A DNA stretch of 64,000 nucleotides from Monarcha castaneiventris obscurior. Lineage: Eukaryota > Chordata > Aves > Passeriformes > Monarchidae. This document shows, piece after piece, positions 50,686 through 64,000 of the stretch. The number at the start of each line of letters is the position of its first letter. The first letter of the stretch is position 1. A program made the position numbers and the translations under genes. The stretch is from assembly GCA_026261815.1 (NCBI GenBank), contig JAMPIT010000437.1:5530001-5594000 (forward strand). The letters are read 5' to 3'. The notes below the pieces were generated by a model that was not told the DNA's origin, ran no database searches, and saw only the letters and a program-made list of their open reading frames with translations.

Positions 50686-51272
50686 TGTGCTGGTTTTGCT
50701 GGGGATACAGTTAATTTTCTTCCTAGTAGCTGGAACGGGGCTGTGTTTTGGATTTGTGCTGGAAATGGCGTTGATAATAAAGAGTTGTTTTGGTTATCAC
50801 TAAATAGTGTTTGCACAGAGCCAAGGCCTTTTCTGTGTCTCACCCCACCAGTGAGGGAGCTGGGGATGCACAAGGAGTTGGAAGGGACAGAGCTGGGATA
50901 GCTGATCCCAGTGACCCAGGGAATATTCCAGAGTAAATGGTGGGGTGCTCAGCATGAAGCTGAGGAAGCAGAAGGAAAGGAGGGACATTTGAAATAATGG
51001 TATTTATTTTCCCAAGTCATTGTTAGGTGTGATGTATCCAGGTTTTCCTGGGGTTGGCTGAACGCCTGCCTGCCCATGGGAAGTGGGGAACAAATTGTGT
51101 GTTTGGTTTTGTTTGTGTGCACAGCTTTTCCTTCACCTGTTAAACTGGCTTTATCTCAGCCCGTGGGTTTTCTCACTTCCCTGATTCTCTCCCCCTTCTC
51201 ACTGTGGGGGAGTGGCTGTGTGGGGCCAGGTTGCTGGATTGAACCCCCTTGTTGGGGGGTTAGACTATGACA
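50686..51272 (+). mobile_element. Solo LTR of an ERVL-type endogenous retrovirus
   Basis: A complete 587-bp long terminal repeat with TG at its start (TGTGCTGGTTTTGCTGGGGA) and CA at its end (GACTATGACA), flanked on both sides by the perfect 5-bp duplication GCAGC (50681-50685 and 51273-51277). A 5-bp duplication is typical of ERVL-class integration. The internal TTAATTTTCTTCCTAGTAGC and the closing GATTCTCTCCCCCTTCTCAC are familiar from a passerine LTR family, recalled from memory without a subfamily name. No gag, pol or env sequence is present, so the provirus was removed by recombination between its two LTRs. Short open frames inside it are not genes. Confidence 0.9.
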
Positions 51273-51277
51273 GCAGC
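51273..51277. repeat. Target-site duplication, right copy (GCAGC)
   Basis: Exact copy of the five bases at 50681-50685, directly after the terminal CA of the LTR. Confidence 0.85.
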
Positions 51278-54200
51278 ATGAGGAGAAATAAAAGAATGGT
51301 ACATCAAAATAGCAAACCCTCCCTTTGACACAGTTTGACAGGATGAGCAGAAGTCAAGCTGAAGCACAAGTCAAATAAGATATGCCTGTCTTGTATAAAC
51401 TCTTCAGCTTTTTGGAGAACATGTCAGGAATCAGCCTTCAATATGATGAGAGATCATCAAAATAAATTGAAAGGACCAAGCTAAGTGCACATCACTCAGT
51501 GAAACCAGTCTTTTTGCTTCAGTCCCTGAGGACACTGAAGCAACGACCAGGGGATTGATTAGGGAGCGCGGTTTGGTGAACCAAGTCATGTATATGATGA
51601 GGACCAGCTGGTTATAAAACTGCTGCAAATTAGAGGAGGAAAAGTCTGCAGCTGGAAGGATTTTTGAGAGTCTGAAGGTGATTGTGCTGCTTGTCTCAAG
51701 GGATAATGTGCAAGTATCCAGAAAGTTTCATGATACATGCTGAAGAGAAAGCTGGATATTTGTTGTATTGATCAATGTAAGTGTTGGAGATGGCTGAATA
51801 AGTGGAGGTTTTGGGACTGAGTCCACAAATTCTAAGCTGTTTACTTTGGTTGCACACTTCCTTACAAATAATGGCTTAGAAACAGCTGGATGATGGATGA
51901 TTCCGAATGCTGCAATTACAGAAAAACCTGCAGAAGTGAATGTGCAGGATAGAGATGTTTGACCAGGCATTGTTTTTCTCCTTACTGACAGCAGAAAGTA
52001 AATAATGGGTGAATTAATACTTTCCTTCAGGACTGTTCTTATTTTTTTAAATTACTGTTCTTCTCTTAAGTTTTTATATTTAGGCATTTACTTTTACGTT
52101 CTCAGTAGTTCTATAAAGGTTCTACCTTTTCTACTTTATATTTCCATTCGTGTTAGAGATTGCCTGAATTTGTTTCAAGCTTTGTCTTTGAAATGGTGGT
52201 AAAAATTTAACCTTCATAAAACATAATTTTTTTTTTTTCTTTCTTTATGCACTGACTTAAGCTGTTAATATATGGGATATAAGGTGTCATGGGCCAAGTT
52301 TGTGGTTTAAAAAGATTAACTTTGGTAAAACTGTAATGAGAAATATCTGTGTAGAGTAATGGGTGAGAAATTTAAAAAAAACCCTAATTATTTGCAGAAA
52401 ACCATGTGTATACTGACAATTTCCAAGTAGACTTGGGTGTATTTATCTACCCATTATAGTTCTTATTTTACGGATGAATATGCAAAGTGCTATTCAGAAT
52501 TATTTGGCCATATGTTCCTGTTTTTATGGAACTTCATTTTGCGGGCTCTTTATATAAATAAAGTTTTCTCTTCATGATGGAATGCACTAAGAGGAAGAGA
52601 AAAGAGTGTTATTTCAAATGTTATACCTTTTGCAAAAGAGCAGATGGTGTTTGTATGTGGGGCTTCGAGGAAGTTTTACACTTTGAAACTACTGCTTGAT
52701 TCCATGTTGTCTAAGAGGAATTAGTGTTTTTATTTCTTCTGGAGCATCCCAGGTTGTGTCACACCTGATGTGTTCTAAGGCGAGCAGAGGTGTGGAGTTA
52801 CACTGACCTTCTGTCACTTTGTATAATGGGGATTGTTCCCAAGTGCAGGCAAAGAGTTACTTGCTTAAAGTTTATTTTGTGCAGTGCTTTGGCAAGACAA
52901 GCCCAGGGTGACGCAGAATGATCTCAAGTTTCTGCATTTTTATTCGTGCCTTGTGTTAAGACTTGACTCTTCCAGTCTTCAGACTTCCACGAGTCACCGC
53001 AGGTTTGGGAGGCTGATGGGGAACAGTCTCCTGGTGACACCAGTCAGCTCCTTCAGCACCTTTGGACAGCTCACCAACATTGCAGTTGGTTCTCTGCAGT
53101 CAATTTGACACGCTTCATGGCCACTAAATTTCATACTAAATCCCCTGGGAAAAACAGTAGGCAGATGATTAATTTTCCTATTTGTCTTTTAATATGAAAT
53201 TTGAAATCCACTGGTCATGCCAATTGTGAGAAAAAATGGATTTGTTAGCGAAGTCTCAGAGGAACTTATAGGTGGGTGCTGCAGGCTGCATTGACACATT
53301 AAGTTATTAAACCTGGTTTTTTACAAGTGTATTCCAAGACATTTACATCTGTGAATCACAAACATCACGCTGGGCGAGACTAAAGGCAGGGATTTACATT
53401 GTTTTGCTGTCCGCATTAGTGAATTGTTTCTCACTATTCCCTTGCTTAGTTTGTTGGGGGTTTTTATGACAATATTTGGGCACGTTAAAAAGCGTATTTT
53501 CCTCCTGGTGATTTGCTGCAAATAACTTTGCTTTAGTACTGTTTTGGTAGGAACAAATCCGTATGATCTCCGGCACAGAAATAATTTCTTGCATGAATAT
53601 TTGAAATGTAATTAGAGAGCAGCAAAAAATACTGAAGTGCTATAGATACACACCTTGTACCTACAACAAATAAACTATTATGTTGGGGACTTAGAGAACT
53701 TTATAATCTTCCTGTTGATACTGCAGCTGTTGTGGGAACCACTGCAAAGCATCTGCTGCCTGAAGGAACTCCCCCTGAGGAGGAAACCGGAACCTTGGAG
53801 GTCACCTGTGTATAAAAATGGAATGTGCTCTGCCTCTGGCTCTAGCCTCTGTCTGAGGCTGAGCTATGGAAGCCTAATAAAATATTGGTGGATTTACTCA
53901 TTTAGAGGTCTCTGATGATACCTGTGGAAGAAAAGAATGGTGTGATCAGGCTGGTGCTTCCTTTAACTATTAAGGGAGACAGTTGTGCCCTCATCCCCAT
54001 TATGTAAGGGGCTGTAGCAGCCACTGGAGCCATGCATTAAGGGGGAAGAACAGACAAGATAGTTACATGATGACAGAAACACGCCTCTGGAATTTTTATT
54101 TCAGTAGTGAGATGTTGCATTACTACATATTTTTACTGTATCAGCTGAGAATAAAGCCTATCCAGTATTATTTATATAAATGCTTCCACAAGAGAGGCAG

Positions 54201-57200
54201 ATGCTGGAGTACTCTAAGAAGCCTGGTTTTGCTTTCAGGACAAAGTGTTGGCCCAGAGCTGATGTGTGAGCATATGCTCAACATGCTCCACCAGTGGTTA
54301 TTCAGTCTCTCTCAGTTGCAGGCAAGTGTGCAGAAGTATCCAGTGTTCTCCCGGGACAGAATGAGAACAAATGCAAAGATATTTTTAAGTCAAATTGAAT
54401 TCTTGTTTTCCTACCAGCTAATCACATGTATTAGATGCTTGCTGAGTGTCTGCTGTCTGAAAAACAGACACAACATGGGCAAATATGTCTGGCACAAGCC
54501 AGATGGTTTGATTTTTGTCTTCATGGAAAGAGTAGGAAAAAATACATCTAGTGAGCAGAGAGGCTGTGGAGAATGTGGTGCTTCCAGGGAAAAATAAAAA
54601 TTACTTCTCTATCCTGATCAATTACTAGACTATGCAGTTTTAATAAAGAGCTTTTCTTGATTGCCAAGTTGTGGCTTCTTTTCACTTGCTTCATCCATCT
54701 ACTTGTAATGCTTTGAAAATGACTATTTTGGGACATGTTCTCTTGCTTTGATCCTTAGTCAAAAAGGGTTTTTTTTCCTCATGCTTTCTAACAGCTGTTT
54801 TTTATAAGTGTGTGTGTGGATAAATACTCATTTCCCCTGTGGTCTAGCTGGCTTTTCTGCACTGTTAATACTTCACCATAGCAAAAAGTGATTCTGCACA
54901 CACACTTCGTTCTTGGTGTGTTTTGTATGCCAGCAGTTAAGTGTAGATTGTGAAGTTGAGTGGGTGATTAACTCTGAAAGTGTAAATTCACTGATTTTGC
55001 TTGTGTGTTTTACATGGGTTGCAGTTCTTAAGGACTCTCCAGTTTTTCTAGAGCAAAAAATGTCTGCTGTGCAGGAAAAATGAAATAGATTTCAAGTAAT
55101 TTCTTCTTTTTTTGTATTTAATTAATGTGAATATTCAAAGATCCAGCAGTTCAGAACCAGAAATTCCCAGGAGTAAAAAATATTCCTGGAATGTGCGTTC
55201 CAAAGTAGGATAGTTCTGTGGCACAAGTGTGGAGTTTTGTTTGTTTGGGTTTTTTTGGTAAAGTTATTGTTTTGCTGTTCCTTTTTGATTGTAAAATGGA
55301 GCATTCTGCTGTTATATTCTTTTGAGTAATGTACAGATGGTGCTTGCACAAAAGAATTATCAGTGTACTTCTGAGTGCAGGGAACTGAAATGAAATACAC
55401 GATTTCATATATGTAGTACTTATATACTGATGTATGCAGACAATGAAGAGTTTGTTTATGTAAATACAGTCTTGATTAGATAGACTTGTGGCCTCTGAGT
55501 TTGTAAGCAGTTTTCCGAAAGGTTGTGGAGAATATTTATAGGAATTTTTCTGAGTGCCTGTCCTAAGAGGGATCTGAGGTGAAGATCTATTTCTTAGGAA
55601 ATAGCGAGTTTGAAGAATTAAGGAATTGTTGTTTCAAGTTATGTGCAAGTAACCTGAGATGGTCTCCCTTTTGAAATAGGTTTTAGTTTTCTCTTACACA
55701 CTCTGTGATTGAAATGTGCTTGTTTTCTAGCTGCTGCTAGATCAGGGCTTGGTGGAGCTGTCTGTGTGTGTCGTGTGTCAGAGCACAGGGATTGACCCTC
55801 TTTGGGAAAGTTGGGGTGAAATTCTCTGGTGTTGTCCAGCCTTTCTTCCAGTAAAAGACTTGTGTGCCAATACTTGAAAGGAATGGAAAAAGCTTTAGTA
55901 AATACCAAGTTTTAGTTGAATTGTGGTAAGTAAAATACTTGCTCTTGATGCTACTTCCTAATGCAGAATTTTTTTGTTCCACTGTTTTTTGTTCGTCCAA
56001 GTGTAGATGAGAGACTTGAAAAAACTTAATCTTGTGAGAAAGAGAAGAGTATGTTTTTGAAAAACAGTACTGATGTATAAGGGCTACTTTCTGCTCTTTG
56101 TTTTTCTTATTTGTTTTTTTTCCTTTGTAGAATAAAATATCTTTCTAGTTCTATAATCTCTTTTAAGTGGCAAAGCCTAAGTAATTTTTTCCTTTTTCTA
56201 GCAGATACTTTGTGTGATTCAGTTTTGAAGTCAAATTCCTTCTATCTTTAATGGAGACATTTCTTTTTCTTTGTTTTGGTTGAAAGGAGTTAAGTAATGA
56301 CACTTCCTAGAAAGATGAGACAGAAGTGTTACCAAAAAAAAAAGAGGGAAAGATTTTCTTGACCTTTAGTGCATATTATTTTTAAGTACCGGTTCAAAAG
56401 TCTGAATATCACTGATGTCCTGAGAAGGCATAAAAGTGTCAGTGTAAGAGATATATCTAAGTAATTTGGTTTTTCGGAATTGAAATAAATGTGATTTAAA
56501 GGGAAACTGTCAAGATACTTAGATCTTAAAACTACTTCAGTGGGAATTTGGTTTTTATTCTGTTAGAGGCTTGCGTTTATACTGTTGGTTCTAGAATAAA
56601 TTAACTAAAAGCTGTAGAAGAACTTCAAGGATTATTATTACAGTGCTCTGTAGGCAATATTAATCCATTTATTGTTTATCTCTTGCCTTGGAGGAATTCC
56701 ATCTAGAAACTTTTATTCAATTACCTTGTGCAATGTGAAGTATTCTTACCTGCTATATGACTGTAGCTCTCTTTAAATGATTGACTGCTGATTGACACAA
56801 AGTTATACTGGTTTGTGAGGAAAAGTGGAAAAAGAACAAAATTTTCTGTGAAACTGTATAGAGGAAATTGCCTTGCAGTGATTCGAGATATGGCTCACAA
56901 ACTGCCTTAAAATGCACACTGACCCTTTTTCTGAACTGGAGTGGGAACTTGGGTAGATATTTCTCAAATAAAAAGCAATCTGGAAATGGATTAAACCTGA
57001 ATTATTATTCACTGATGGAAAGCTAGATATAGGAGTCTCCTAGGGACATTCTGTATGCACCCAGAAGTTCCTGAATGTACAGAAGCTAATATAAATATTA
57101 CCTCAGTCTTCCCTGGTAATCTTTTCTCAATCTGGGCTTTTCTTAAAACATAATTTCTGATAATCTGTAGGCACTGACTGTAACATGCAGGACAGTGTGT

Positions 57201-60200
57201 GTGATTTCAGTTTCAGAACTTTTCTTTTTTAACCTTGGCATATTAATCAGATTCTGCAGAGCTCTGTGCTGTCTGTTGTTAGTTATTGCAGCAGGTTAAA
57301 AATTGAAAGGAAGGGCCAATGAAAAATAATTTAATCAGGAGTACTTTGTGCAGCTCAGTCCTGAGTGTGGTTTATCAGGGCTTCATATAAGAACACCAGT
57401 ATGAAGTAAAGAGGGATTCAGTGTTTATCTGAGATTCTGTTAAGATGAGAGATTTCTAGATCTTTTCCAGGGGACATTTTTGGAGACTCTTAGCATTTTT
57501 GTAGTACTTGTGTTTTTTATGTTCTCACTTTGCTGTGTCAGGTGGACTGGGCAGCAGGTTAGACTTGAACAAAATAAATATCCACAGCCTAAAATATGCA
57601 AGATTTTGCAATCGTTGTAATGAAGTTACATGATTTATTGGAACAATTGTGAGTTTTCGTTTTTTTTTTTCCTAAGATTGCCCTTCCTTTAAGGAATTCT
57701 AAATTAATACTGGATTATTGTTTATAATTTTAATTTTTTTTTACCCTGCTACTAAAATAAATTCCTTAATTTGAAAAATTTTAAACTGTTTTCACTAATA
57801 GCTTAGTGTCTTTCTAGGCAATATTTATTCCTCCTCCCAGGAACTAACCTTTGTTTCTTTCATTTATTCTTCTTCTGACATTGTTGTAAGCTCCGTGTTT
57901 CAGGGTGGGGATGTGTGGGTCTATTAGGCAAAATAAAAGACTTTACCTGGAGCATGTAGTGATCCATAATGAACCTGAGGTATCCGAGGTGCTGGGCTTT
58001 TGCAGTGACTGCTTTAATCAAGCTAATTTGGGGACAACGAAAGTTAGAGCTCTGGATTTACAGGGTGACCACCCAGTGCTTAAGTCAGAGCTCTTGCTCA
58101 GCAAAGCATTAATATTTGCGATTATATGCTTTCTTCTGCTAGTTCAACAAATTAATGAAGAATGTTTGCTGAAATCTCACAGACTTCACTTCCTTGTGAG
58201 GAGTTAATTACTTTTTTTCATGAATAAAGATCAGCAGTCACTGGCAGACTCAGGTGACTGTAAATGCTACACAAATGGCTGAAACAAAATATGGAATAGT
58301 CAGGGTAGTCCATTTAGTGCTTTACCAGTCTGGGCTGACTTTTGCTGGTTGAAGGTCAAGAGCTGATAGGAACAGCCCCAATTCTCCCAATGCCAGGGCC
58401 CCTTCCACATATTCCTTATGCATTTAGGGTGACCTGGGACGTGTGTTTGGATTCTTGCTGTGAGTCTGCCACACTGATGTGATAGCACAAAACTTGTGCT
58501 GTCCTGCATCAGCAGATATCAAAGAAATCTTCTTATTTAATAGTAAAAGATGCTCCGAGGAGAGAGTGGGGTCTTTGTCATCTTGTTACATAGCTAGAAT
58601 ATCAAATGCAGAATAGATTGTTGTGCAATAATGAGCACCTAAGAAAAGTCTGAGGTACTGAAACATGTTGCCATAGGGCAAAGCAGGGGTGGGATATGGT
58701 TGAAAAAAAAAATCCAGCAAAGGAAGCTGGAACACATTTATATTGCATTCTTTGCTTTCAGAGTAGCTTACTTTATTGGATTTCTTATGTATAAGTAACA
58801 AAGATTCATGAATAGTTTATTTGAGTTTGATTTTTCCTGATCTATGCACGAGTTTATTAGCTTTAGGCAGGTGCATAAAGATTCGAGGCCTTTTTTTCTA
58901 AAATTCAGCTCCTAGTACTACATCAAATTTTGTTTCCTTTGAACAAGCAGAGACCTTGCTTAGCAGAGGTTGCAGAGAGCTGTAGCTGCTCACATCTGAA
59001 ATTCATGTCTGTTCCCATCCAGATGTGTCAGTTGTTGGACTTCAGTGGACCTGAGGTCAGACTTGATGCAAATTTGGTAATTTTAAGAGAATTAATTTGG
59101 TGGAAAGAAATGCATGGAATGACTTGAGTGTTCTGCATTGTTGTGTTGAGCAGTGCAGCCTTGACTAATACAACTCAGTTGTGTCCTTTTTTGTTTTGTC
59201 TCTCCATCACATGATATGCTTTGACTGGCACAAGTGGTCACTAACACAGCTAATTTAGTGTTAATCAGCTCATGGAACAAGTCCAGTTTGAGAGGTGAAT
59301 GAAAAAATGTAAAACCCCAAGCCCCGAATAACCCTGCGTAAAAAGTAGCTTATAGTAACGTGTTTATATAGTACTGAAGTATAGATTCTCCAACCTAGTT
59401 CCAAGTTAAGTGAGGAAAAAATATTTTATTAGGATCAGAATTTTATCTGAGTGGAAGTCATATAGTTCTGCAAACTCTGTATGGTCACACTAGCATTGCA
59501 TCTCTATGAAGTGAAGCAGGACTGGTGCTGTGCAGCCGTATTCCTTACCTGCTGCAGCTTCCCAGGAGGCTGCTGGATGCCCTGAGGATGGAGTTCCCTG
59601 TGCTTTCTGCTGATTTCGTGGTGTTACTGGATGTGTTAATGGACCAGCAGATGTTAAAAGCGACTTTCCATCGGTCGTAAGCCAGAAAACACAAAACTGG
59701 GAGCTCTTTCAAGGTTGGGAATAGGCTCTTGGGGAGCTCCTGAACATTATCTGTTGTTCTCTGGACTGTGTGGCTGCTGGAAATGCAGTCATGACTGAAG
59801 GGAAAATGTCTCGCTTTAAAGATTGAAGTTGTTTTTTGCTTTTTTTTTTTTCTTTCATTCTTTGTTTTTCTTTGATAGTTTTTATGTAAATACTTTCTGT
59901 TCACAAGGAAAGTGTCTAGAATATGAATATCTGAACACGAGGATTTTGAAGACTTGGTCACTATTCAAATACAGCTGCTGTTCCCCTGAATGGCCTTGGC
60001 CAAGGCTACTTTTCTTTCCTGTGCTTTTACTTCCCTGCCTATGGCTGATGTTATGCTGTCTTTCTAAAAATGTTTCAGAAAATGCAATTAAAAGCAGTGA
60101 ATTAGATCTGAGTTATAGTTTTGTACAGTCATATGACTTTAGGAACCTTACTATGTCATTTTAGTTATCAGCCAAAACTTCAATCTCTTTGAATGAATGA

Positions 60201-63200
60201 TGAAGCTTATTTTCAGTGGCGATCTTGCCATGTATTTCATTCTTGAATACAGTTGCTAGGATAATAAAGACTTCAAAATAAAGTTAAAAAAGACAAAGGC
60301 AAGATAAATACATGTGAGCTTGTTTCTCTGTGAACTGAGGTCAGTGATTGCACAGCCTCTGCTTCTTCGTACTTAATATGCATGGCTTGAGTAGGAAGGC
60401 TAAAAATGGATAATTAGGAAGGCAATGGCGTGTTTTTTCAGACTGTTTTAATACCCTTTGGGCTGTATCCAGTAGTAAAAACCTCATAGTGTCTCCAGTT
60501 TTGTGTGAACTGTGGTTTCTGATGGATGGTGATGCCTTGTGTGGTGACTGATGCTTCTGGTGTACGGCCTTTAATGTGTTCTTTGACTTCCCCTCGCAGT
60601 TCCCTTCTTGCACAAACTCTGACTGGGAGAGTAGTTAGAGAAACATCTTTTCTGATAATGAGGAAAGAACTGCAAATATTCACAGCATGTCATGGGCAAT
60701 TCCTGGATCAGAGTTGCTGGAGGGACAGGTATTTTTAGTCAGAGAATTGTCACAAAATGGATCTTCTGGCAGGAGGATGCGTTTGGTTCACCACCGCAGG
60801 CAGAACAGCTTAATTGAAAGCAAATTTTTGGATCTGTTTATGTTCAGTCAGATATTTGTATTCTGGACATTTTCCTCATGAACAGAGCATATTTGGAATG
60901 AAAAAGGGAAAAAAAAAAACAAGCCACAAACACTGAAGAAATAGGAAGTGTTGTTCCAAGACGATCACTGGGAGGAGCTGTTTATTACAGTTTTTATGTA
61001 TTAAATCAGTGGCAAGAAAATGATGGGAGAGTGGGAAGGTGATGTGGAGGCAAAGAAACTTTGTCATGAGTGGGGAATACTCTCCTTTAGTAGAAAGGGA
61101 GATTTTAATTTCATAAAAAAAATGAAATTAAAGGAAGTAGTGGGAGTGGTGACCTCAAGGGAAAATACTAATTCACGAAGATTTAAAAATGCTATTGTCT
61201 ATTAACTGTTAAAGCAGAAGTGCAGTTGGGGCACATCATTGGTGATGGGAATGAACTGAACAGGTAGCAGTTGTCCAGCTGTGCATTAATGCACTGGAGA
61301 GCCCATGAGTTCCAAATGAGACAAGAACTGTTCCTGCCATTGGAATACTGACTGGATGTTTGTCAGTAATCCTGTTATAGAGGTAACCCACCTCAGAGAG
61401 ACAATTTGTGTTTGAATCCTGATATGATAGAGTGAAAGGGGAAAAATCTTTGTAAAAATTCTCCACCACTATCTCCATAATCTCTACTTGAGTGAGCGTC
61501 AGCCAAGTGAGAAAATGAAAAATTATAACCTGCCAAGCATCACTGGCAGACTGAAATGAAAAAATTGCAAGTTAATAACAGTGATGCTTCCAAAAAATTT
61601 GCTGGCCAATTTAACATTGCTTTATCCAAGGTCACATCTTGCAACTGATTATTTTTAGTAATTTGCAGATGAGGATTTTCTACCTTTATTATGGGAAGTG
61701 AAGATCAGGGAAACACCAGGTACAGTTTTCAAACTCAAGGTTATTAATATCTTCATATCAAAAGTAAGTCGTGTTCCCTGCTTGTTTGCTTAAGACTAGA
61801 CACAGAAATTTTTTCCACTGTAGTGAAATGGGATATTTTTGCTATACTTTGTGGCAGTGATGAAGTCAGTGTGACATGAAAACTCACAGTGGAGTGAGAT
61901 TGGTGAAGGAATTGAAAATAGGAAAAAGTAGAACTTGCCTGAGTTTGTTCTGGAGCACTCTTGCTAATGTTCATGTGATAATTTTTATGTAATAGTGTTA
62001 AAAGAGATTATGTTGCCCATTTTTGAGGTTTAAGGATTGTGAAGTGAGTACACAAGACTTTATGTACTGTGTCCAGTGGAATAACCAAGGCACATTACTG
62101 GAATCCAAGGTGTGAAAACCATTAGTGAACTTTAGCAGCACTTAATTTCCTCCAGTACCATCTGCACCATCATCTTAATATTACAGGATAAACCTTGCTA
62201 CAGCATTTACCCAGCATTGGCACACTGTCACCTGTTTAAAATAGACCATTCTTCAACTACTGGAATGTATTGTTGTGTGTGGAAACTCCTGCCCTAGGCT
62301 TACAATGAAAGGGGAAAGCCTCTGTGCTGTTGTGTTTGTGTGGTTCTGTGGTCCTTTTAATGAAGGATATGCAACATCCTGATAATGCTGAGTGTACACA
62401 GCGGTTCTAGGGAGACGTTGTGGTTCAGGAATTTTGGCTGTGGGTAATTGTTTTTAGCCACTCGGTGGTTGCTGTGCAGAAAAGACTGCAGCACTTCTGG
62501 CTGGCATGGAAAGTGAAGGGCATTTCTTGTTGGGGGATCGATGGAGCACTCTCTTTGTAACTGTTTTTAACCAAAAAGGTCTTACCTGTAACCAAAATAA
62601 TAAAATTCCATGAGCAGCTCCACTCAAGAACTCCCCAAAACCATTTGGTTTTGTTCTGTCTGTGTGAGCTGTGCAGGCTGGAGCTGTTCTGTCTGGAGAG
62701 AGGATTAACGTGCAAAAGATGTTTGTTCTCCATCTCCATGGTCAGAAGCCTGGGTGAAGTCTCAGCCTCCAGAACCAGGTTTGCTGGGCATATGCTCAGT
62801 AGGAAGGGGAGCTGAATTCCCAGCTGTATTTCCCAGCTCTCTGTGGAAGTTCCTTATTAGATCACTCAAGTCCTACCAGCCTTCTGAGATCTGACAAGAT
62901 CGCAGCTTGAACTGTTTAATTTTTCTTGCTGTCATGCAATGCATCATAGTGAGTTAGCTCAATAGCCCTAACCTAATGCTTACTGCAACGAAGCTGGCAA
63001 TGGATCAATCAATACTTATTTCAGTAAGCAAAGCAAAATGAAGTATTCTTTTGACAACTTCTGTCCATTTCATTATCTCATTTTAAGTCACAAAACTATC
63101 TCATAAAGTTTTCATACTTCCTTAAACTTTGTAGCATGTCTGCTTTCATATACATCAGGCTGATGCCAGCAGCTCTCTCTTCTCCCAAACAGGGTTCCAT

Positions 63201-64000
63201 CCATGCATTAGGGTAATCTGTTGCATTCCTGTAGCAGAAGGAAGCTGATTCTTTCCTGGTGTGTCCAGGCACCTCTGGCAGGCAGACCTCGGGACTTAGG
63301 AGCAAAAACTTCAGGGAGTACAAGACTTCAAGCTTGATGTTTTATTGCCTTGTTTTTTTTCCTTCTTCTTCAAAAGTAGTCTTGCTGTGGGATATTTGCA
63401 ATGCAAGCAAAACTGAGCAGCTTTAGTATTGCCATTTCTAGTATCACTCAGATCACTCAGCCTTACCAGGCTCTGACAGGGTGTGCTCTGTCCCAGGCCA
63501 GATAGAGCTGCAGTTCTTGGATTATACTCATGTTCAAAGTGGAATTTCCTCCCTGGACTCTGTGATATTTTCCCCACTTATATTAAGGCTACTTTGTATT
63601 TCTGCAGGAAAGTGTGTCTGTATAATCTCTGTGAGTATACATGCCCTTTACACCATTTTTAGACCAGTATAGTGGAGATTAAATTCCTCCCCTTCTTCTG
63701 TAAAACTCAATTTTCCAGAGTAATAGTTTTCTTTAAATGTTGCAGACACAAAGAGATAAACATACACAGGTGAGATGAAGAAACAAAGCATAAAGACAGA
63801 TACCTGTACACATCTAGGCATGAGTTTCTCTTCACACCTTCTGGGACAGAACTGGATGAGTTGTCCCTTTATTTACAGCACCTGTGTTGGTTTAGATGCT
63901 CTGTTCAGTGTCTGCCCCACGGGAATGAAATGTCAGGGCACAGCTTAGTGCTTACTTACATACAATCAGCTCTATGGATGCATGGCCCTCTGGGTGGAGG
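51278..64000. other. Noncoding DNA to the window end, no gene supported
   Basis: About 12.7 kb of AT-rich, repeat-poor DNA with scattered T runs and no CR1 copy that I can see. The longest open frame is 53983-54597 (204 codons, + strand), which has no recognisable domain. I did not find NAALADL2 or any other known exon. This could be a long first intron of a gene starting at the CpG island, or intergenic DNA. It may hold conserved noncoding elements, which cannot be seen without alignment. Confidence 0.5.

Noticed and set aside
50637..51270. Short open frames in the solo LTR considered as retroviral protein remnants
   Set aside because: The element is an LTR only. The frames fall in U3/R/U5-type noncoding sequence and show no gag, pol or env similarity.
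61022..61205. ATG-initiated frame starting MGEWEGDVEAKK, considered as the start of NAALADL2
   Set aside because: Beyond the first residues it does not match what I recall of the NAALADL2 N terminus, and it ends in a stop after about 60 codons without a donor that would continue the frame convincingly.
1..64000. Search for CRISPR arrays, bacterial operons, tRNA or rRNA genes
   Set aside because: None are present by eye. The composition, introns and repeats are those of a bird nuclear genome.

Overview
The window looks like vertebrate nuclear DNA from a bird, probably a passerine. The evidence is a set of chicken-repeat-1 (CR1) LINE fragments with the avian 3' end (short ATTCTATG-type repeats), an ERVL-type solo LTR of a kind I recall from passerine genomes, small introns, and a neuroligin gene almost identical to its mammalian counterpart. 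There are no bacterial operons, CRISPR arrays, tRNA or rRNA genes.

The only protein-coding gene I can support is the 3' end of NLGN1 (neuroligin-1, a postsynaptic adhesion protein), on the + strand at 1-9240. Three coding exons (1589-1774 or 1589-1801, 6644-7433, 8418-9240) join in frame and give residues of about 236 to 843, numbered as in the rodent protein. The first exon has two in-phase GT donors 27 bases apart. This is the splice-site-B choice that adds or omits a 9-residue insert carrying an N-glycosylation sequon. An AT-rich stretch with many AATAAA signals follows the stop codon and is probably a long 3' UTR (9241 to about 13.2 kb).

From about 13.2 to 45.1 kb there is intergenic DNA with no exon I can defend. 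It holds CR1 fragments, two probable ancient LINE relics, simple repeats and a minisatellite. At 45.33-46.29 kb there is a sharp CpG island. A CR1 copy forms its left edge, and inside it lie GC boxes, a 34-bp minisatellite in which every unit carries a CAG|GTA splice-donor-like sequence, and a 45-bp tandem duplication. It looks like a promoter, possibly for the next gene downstream (NAALADL2 follows NLGN1 in the same orientation in mammals), but no exon of that gene can be recognised.

From 46.3 to 64 kb the DNA is again intergenic or intronic. It contains more CR1, a complete 587-bp solo LTR with TG/CA ends and a perfect 5-bp target duplication (50686-51272), and a 204-codon open frame without recognisable homology. 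No new multi-gene system is visible. The best leads are the CpG island with its repeated donor sites and the paired splice-B donors of NLGN1.
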